A stretch of DNA of 10,085 nt from Chitinophagales bacterium. GTDB taxonomy: Bacteria; Bacteroidota; Bacteroidia; Chitinophagales; Chitinophagaceae. Within the stretch, counting starts at the first letter, position 1. Each line of letters opens with the position of its first letter. Position numbers and translations under genes: made by a program. The notes under the pieces are model-generated. The model saw only the letters and a list, made by a program, of their open reading frames with translations, made no database searches and was not told where the DNA came from. Below, one piece after another: positions 7,784-10,085 of the stretch. The stretch spans positions 1 through 10,085 of the forward strand of contig JAATGW010000103.1 in assembly GCA_015654495.1 (NCBI GenBank). Reading direction: 5' to 3'.

Positions 7784-8599
7784 ATGAATAACCTGATTAA
7801 AACGGAATGGCTCAAGATAAAAAATTACAATTCTTTCTGGTGGGTATTAGGAATTACAGCATTGTCTTATCCGGGGATAAATTATATTTTTTATACTGCC
7901 TGGCAGGAACTGGTACATAGAAAAGATGCAGGAGGTCAGGTAGCCCAGGCCCTTCTGGGTAATCCATTTGAATTTCCTGAAACATTTCACACAGCCGCCT
8001 ATTTCAGTTCATTCTTTGTGTTTATTCCGGGCATTGTGGTAATCATGCTTATTACAAACGAATATAATTTTAAAACACACCGGCAAAACATCATCGATGG
8101 CTGGAGCAGGAATCAGTTTCTGGCCGGCAAATTAATCGACGTTATCATTATTACATTGCTTGTAACGCTGATCTTTTTTGCAGTTGCTCTTGCGATCGGA
8201 TTTACAAGCAGCGAGGGGGAAATAAAAAATATGTGGTCACAGGGTAAGTATATCGGATTATTTGCGCTGCAGACCTTTTCACAATTATCGATAGCATTCA
8301 TGATTGGCTTTCTGGTTCGCAAATCATTTATTGCCCTGAGTATTTTTGTTTTCTATTTCCTTATCCTTGAAAATATTGCGGTAAATATCATGAGGATAAA
8401 AGCCAATGATATTGGCAGGTTTTTGCCGCTGGAGATTTCAGACCGCATAATTCCTATAGTCGGTTTTCTTGGAAAATTTGATGAAAAGGGCTACCAGAAA
8501 GCACTTGACGCCATTGACCTGCATGTATTGCTCACAATACTGGTAACCGGTTTAGTGTGGCTGATCTGTTATCAGATCAATAAAAAAAGAGATTTATGA
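7784..8599 (+). CDS. ABC-2 type transporter permease
   Basis: This is the membrane subunit partnering the ATPase immediately upstream. The 271-residue protein shows six likely transmembrane segments at about 17-37, 72-92, 116-140, 156-177, 180-200 and 247-264. The cytosolic stretch after the second helix, NEYNFKTHRQNIIDGWSRNQ (92-111) followed by FLAGK, is the conserved coupling region of this permease group, in which E-x-x-x-x-T-x-R-Q and GxxR recur. The N-terminus MNNLIKTEWLKIKNYNSFWW is a classical amphipathic start for ABC-2 subunits. Its length is normal for a half-transporter permease, so a homodimer is expected. The TGA at 8597-8599 shares bases with an ATG at 8596, the natural start of the next gene, implying translational coupling. 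The cargo is unknown; the two downstream genes are candidates for functional partners, by position only. Confidence 0.92.
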   Translation: MNNLIKTEWLKIKNYNSFWWVLGITALSYPGINYIFYTAWQELVHRKDAGGQVAQALLGNPFEFPETFHTAAYFSSFFVFIPGIVVIMLITNEYNFKTHRQNIIDGWSRNQFLAGKLIDVIIITLLVTLIFFAVALAIGFTSSEGEIKNMWSQGKYIGLFALQTFSQLSIAFMIGFLVRKSFIALSIFVFYFLILENIAVNIMRIKANDIGRFLPLEISDRIIPIVGFLGKFDEKGYQKALDAIDLHVLLTILVTGLVWLICYQINKKRDL

Positions 8600-8628
8600 A
8601 AATCCTGACAGGTTTTATAATAGTATAA
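8596..8628 (+). pseudogene. severed start of the small exported protein: half signal peptide ending in TAA
   Basis: An ATG at 8596 overlaps the permease stop as ATGA and is in frame with the coding sequence that begins at 8629. It encodes MKILTGFIIV and then meets TAA at 8626-8628. Reading through the stop continues LLMFRLPALA-QP, so the whole is a textbook signal peptide: a short basic head, a hydrophobic core and an ALA-Q cleavage site. A single base change (for example TTA Leu to TAA) would explain the break. This shows that the gene was originally 8596-9129. Whether the stop is a real mutation or a read error cannot be settled here. Confidence 0.75.
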
Positions 8629-9129
8629 TTGTTGATGTTTAGGTTGCCTGCATTGGCGCAACCCATGTCAACGGTGATTAAGACCCAGGCAATCGACATG
8701 GGAAAAGCACTGGTGAATAATGACATGGTTACTTTTAAAAAATATATGCATCCTGAATTAATTAAGGCAGGTGGCGGCGAAGAAAAACTCAGTATGCTGG
8801 CTGATTCAGCCCTGCTCATTTTCAAGAGCATGGGCGGAACAGTCAATAAAATTATTTATGGTAATCCAGGCGAAGTGATTTCTTTCAAAAATGAAATGCA
8901 GACCACCCTGCCTCAAACAATTTCGTTGAGTACTGTTTTTGCTGATATAGAATTTCAATCCACCCTCGTGGCTATTTCGAAAGATGGAGGTAAAAACTGG
9001 TATTTTGTTGACACTTCAATTTACAGGGAATCCGATCTGAGAAACAAACTGCCTGATATCAGTCCGGCTATCGTAATTCCTCCCGCTTCAAAACCTAAAA
9101 TAACTCCGAAAGCTAAAGCAAATGGTTGA
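8629..9129 (+). CDS. small hypothetical protein, ancestrally exported (signal peptide interrupted)
   Basis: I do not recognise a named family. The body, from about residue 14 (counting from the TTG at 8629), starts with helical sequence AIDMGKALVNNDMVTFKKYM then HPELIKAGGG, and continues with strand-rich sequence including a second half TTLPQTISLSTVFADIEFQS and SKDGGKNWYFVD (117-128). A helix-first, strand-later layout with the phrase LVNND..F..Y.HP.LI suggests an NTF2-like cone fold, by inference. The tail (about 142-166) is rich in proline, lysine and alanine and probably flexible. The only starts after the in-frame TAA are TTG-TTG-ATG (8629, 8632, 8635). They leave just MFRLPALAQ before the body, too short to work as a signal peptide. 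The reading frame is otherwise intact and ends inside the next gene (8-bp overlap), so loss of function, if real, is recent. Confidence 0.7.
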   Translation: MLMFRLPALAQPMSTVIKTQAIDMGKALVNNDMVTFKKYMHPELIKAGGGEEKLSMLADSALLIFKSMGGTVNKIIYGNPGEVISFKNEMQTTLPQTISLSTVFADIEFQSTLVAISKDGGKNWYFVDTSIYRESDLRNKLPDISPAIVIPPASKPKITPKAKANG

Positions 9130-9787
9130 AGCAGAGATTCTTTCCTTCAGACCTGAAATTCGTTTATCCGCTACGGTTATTACCTATGGAAATGCTTCAG
9201 GCAATAACCTGACGCGGGATATTGCCAGCGAAATTGAAACGATGTGGAATGAACCTAAGGCATTTGTTGAAATTAATGGCCGGGCTTATCAGGTTGTTTT
9301 CAGTATAAGTTTTCTCTGGCGACCCGATTTGACACCAGAAGAAGTTGTGTCGAATCTGAACCCGCAGATGAACTTTTACAGGATTGAGGATTTTGCGTTT
9401 GGAAATATCTCTTTTGTAGATGGAATCCGAAGCAATACAGGCTATTTCAAACTTGAAAACCTTTACCAGGGTTCAACAACTGCAGCACATGAATTTGGTC
9501 ATGGTCTCGGTCTTGAACACCCTGCTCAATTGGATATCAGGGGCAGTGGTCGCCCGGGAATTATGTATCCGCGCGGTACCTGGGTAGATCCGGCATTTCA
9601 ATATGATCCCGCAGCCGCTCCTGGCGCAGCCGGAGGTACAATGCATCCAATGCACAGGCGTGTTAATTTTAATGATATTGAAGATCTCAAACTCCCGCGC
9701 CTCAGGTTCCGAAATAATAAGGCAGTGCTCGGTGACTTTACCAATGTTTATCATCCTGATCACCTTGAGATTTCGGGAGTGGAATGA
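9122..9787 (+). CDS. metzincin-type zinc metalloprotease without signal peptide
   Basis: This 221-residue protein is a predicted zinc endopeptidase. The extended zinc site HEFGHGLGLEHP (123-134) supplies three histidines and the catalytic Glu124 in the HExxHxxGxxH form, and GIMYPRG (146-152) gives the Met-turn methionine at 148, which together define metzincins; the layout is closest to matrixin/M10-like proteins. The region before the site (about 14-100) has strand-helix alternation as expected for a complete small catalytic domain. There is no cysteine-switch propeptide and no cysteine at all. No signal peptide or membrane helix is present, and an in-frame stop at 9101-9103 with no start in between rules out a longer N-terminus. 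The C-terminus GDFTNVYHPDH is distinctive but I cannot name it. It overlaps the upstream gene by 8 bp. It might be a cytosolic protease, or a toxin-like effector released by another route. Confidence 0.88.
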   Translation: MVEAEILSFRPEIRLSATVITYGNASGNNLTRDIASEIETMWNEPKAFVEINGRAYQVVFSISFLWRPDLTPEEVVSNLNPQMNFYRIEDFAFGNISFVDGIRSNTGYFKLENLYQGSTTAAHEFGHGLGLEHPAQLDIRGSGRPGIMYPRGTWVDPAFQYDPAAAPGAAGGTMHPMHRRVNFNDIEDLKLPRLRFRNNKAVLGDFTNVYHPDHLEISGVE

Positions 9788-9793
9788 GGGGGA

Positions 9794-9821
9794 GGCAGAA
9801 GGCAGGAGGCAGTAGGCAGGA
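9794..9821. repeat. 7-base tandem repeat, four units (GGCAGNA)
   Basis: Four adjacent units read GGCAGAA, GGCAGGA, GGCAGTA and GGCAGGA, differing only around position 6. The array begins 7 bp after the protease stop codon; the G-rich stretch 9788-9793 may be a decayed unit. It is followed by a near-palindrome, AAAC-A-GCCGGC-GTTT (9823-9837). Confidence 0.75.
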
Positions 9822-9848
9822 GAAACAGCCGGCGTTTGGAGATTTGAA

Positions 9849-9888
9849 GGTTATCAGGTTGTCAGGTTGTTAAGTTGTAGGTTTTAAG
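9849..9888. repeat. degenerate 8-base tandem repeat, five units
   Basis: The units are GGTTATCA, GGTTGTCA, GGTTGTTA, AGTTGTAG and GTTTTAAG, with consensus near GGTTGTCA and decay from left to right. It lies 27 bp after the GGCAGNA array in the same intergenic region. No gene or terminator explains it. Confidence 0.7.
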
Positions 9889-9993
9889 TAGGGCCTGCTG
9901 TTTATGAATGAAGCGCGCCATGGAAAAGGTTTTCGCAGGGATTTTAAAGAAATGACATGCAAGGGTTTTTGATAAAAAGTTCAAATAATCATG
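9889..9993. other. intergenic stretch with no supported feature
   Basis: I see no gene, RNA gene or terminator here. A 22-codon frame at 9904-9972 exists but lacks any supporting signal. The stretch links the 8-base array to the palindrome pair that follows. Confidence 0.5.
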
Positions 9994-10061
9994 CATCTCC
10001 GGAGATGGATTCAGTTGTCGCCAACCTGGTCCCCGGCTCCATAGGAGCCTCCTGTTTGTAG
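9994..10061. repeat. palindrome pair, REP-like dispersed intergenic element
   Basis: CATCTCCGGAGATG (9994-10007) is a perfect 14-base palindrome. After 27 bases comes a hairpin with arms GGCTCC and GGAGCC around ATA (10035-10049), followed at once by CCTGTTTGTAG (10051-10061). On the minus strand this reads CTACAAACAGG, then the GGCTCC hairpin. From memory, combinations of CTACAAACAGG with GGAGC-type hairpins recur between genes in Bacteroidota genomes, so this is probably a member of such a family. Neither hairpin has a T-run, so terminator function is doubtful. Confidence 0.6.
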
Positions 10062-10085
10062 CCAGTCGATTTTTCAGACAAACGC

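Noticed and set aside
9904..9972. A 22-codon plus-strand frame starting MNEARHGKGF
   Set aside because: It is very short, has no promoter or neighbour linking it, and lies between repeats. I cannot distinguish it from chance.
10035..10061. Rho-independent terminator for the protease cluster
   Set aside because: The hairpin is followed by CCTGTTTGTAG rather than a T-run, and it is about 250 bp past the stop codon. A dispersed repeat fits better.
9794..10061. Insertion sequence remnant or attachment site
   Set aside because: No transposase fragment, terminal inverted repeat pair or target duplication could be found in the visible sequence.

Overview
The window looks like chromosomal DNA from a member of the Bacteroidota, probably close to Chitinophagaceae or Sphingobacteriales. 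Four things point there: a HAD-ECH fusion of the kind common in that phylum, starts with no visible Shine-Dalgarno sequence, a perfect Bacteroidota -7 box (TACATTTG) before an ABC gene, and intergenic arrays of degenerate 7- and 8-base repeats. The lineage is inferred from style and protein flavour, not from a search.

Layout. Positions 1-2267 (+) hold the 3' part of a FadN-type beta-oxidation enzyme whose NAD-binding start lies outside the window. It converges on an FkbM-family methyltransferase (2296-3132, -). A divergent intergenic region (3133-3364) carries a hairpin and a 7-base repeat array. Next on the + strand come a class I SAM methyltransferase (3365-4111) and a tightly packed set: nhaA (4185-5531), an NmrA-like NAD(P)-binding protein (5528-6394) and a DoxX-family membrane protein (6363-6773). 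Their overlaps suggest one transcript.

A second + strand cluster starts behind its own -7 box: ABC ATPase (6817-7731), ABC-2 type permease (7784-8599), a small probably exported protein of unknown function (to 9129) and a zinc metalloprotease of the metzincin type (9122-9787). The last three genes are joined by 4- and 8-base overlaps. Positions 9788-10085 hold no gene I can support, but contain two more short tandem arrays and a pair of palindromes resembling dispersed intergenic repeats.

The most unusual observation is at 8596-8628. The natural start of the small exported protein is an ATG overlapping the permease stop, and it reads into a good signal peptide ending ALA-Q, but an in-frame TAA cuts that signal peptide after ten codons. 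The gene is therefore either a recent pseudogene, a sequencing error or one restarting just after the stop. The protease that follows has no signal peptide and no possible upstream start, so the pair may act inside the cell or be exported in some other way.
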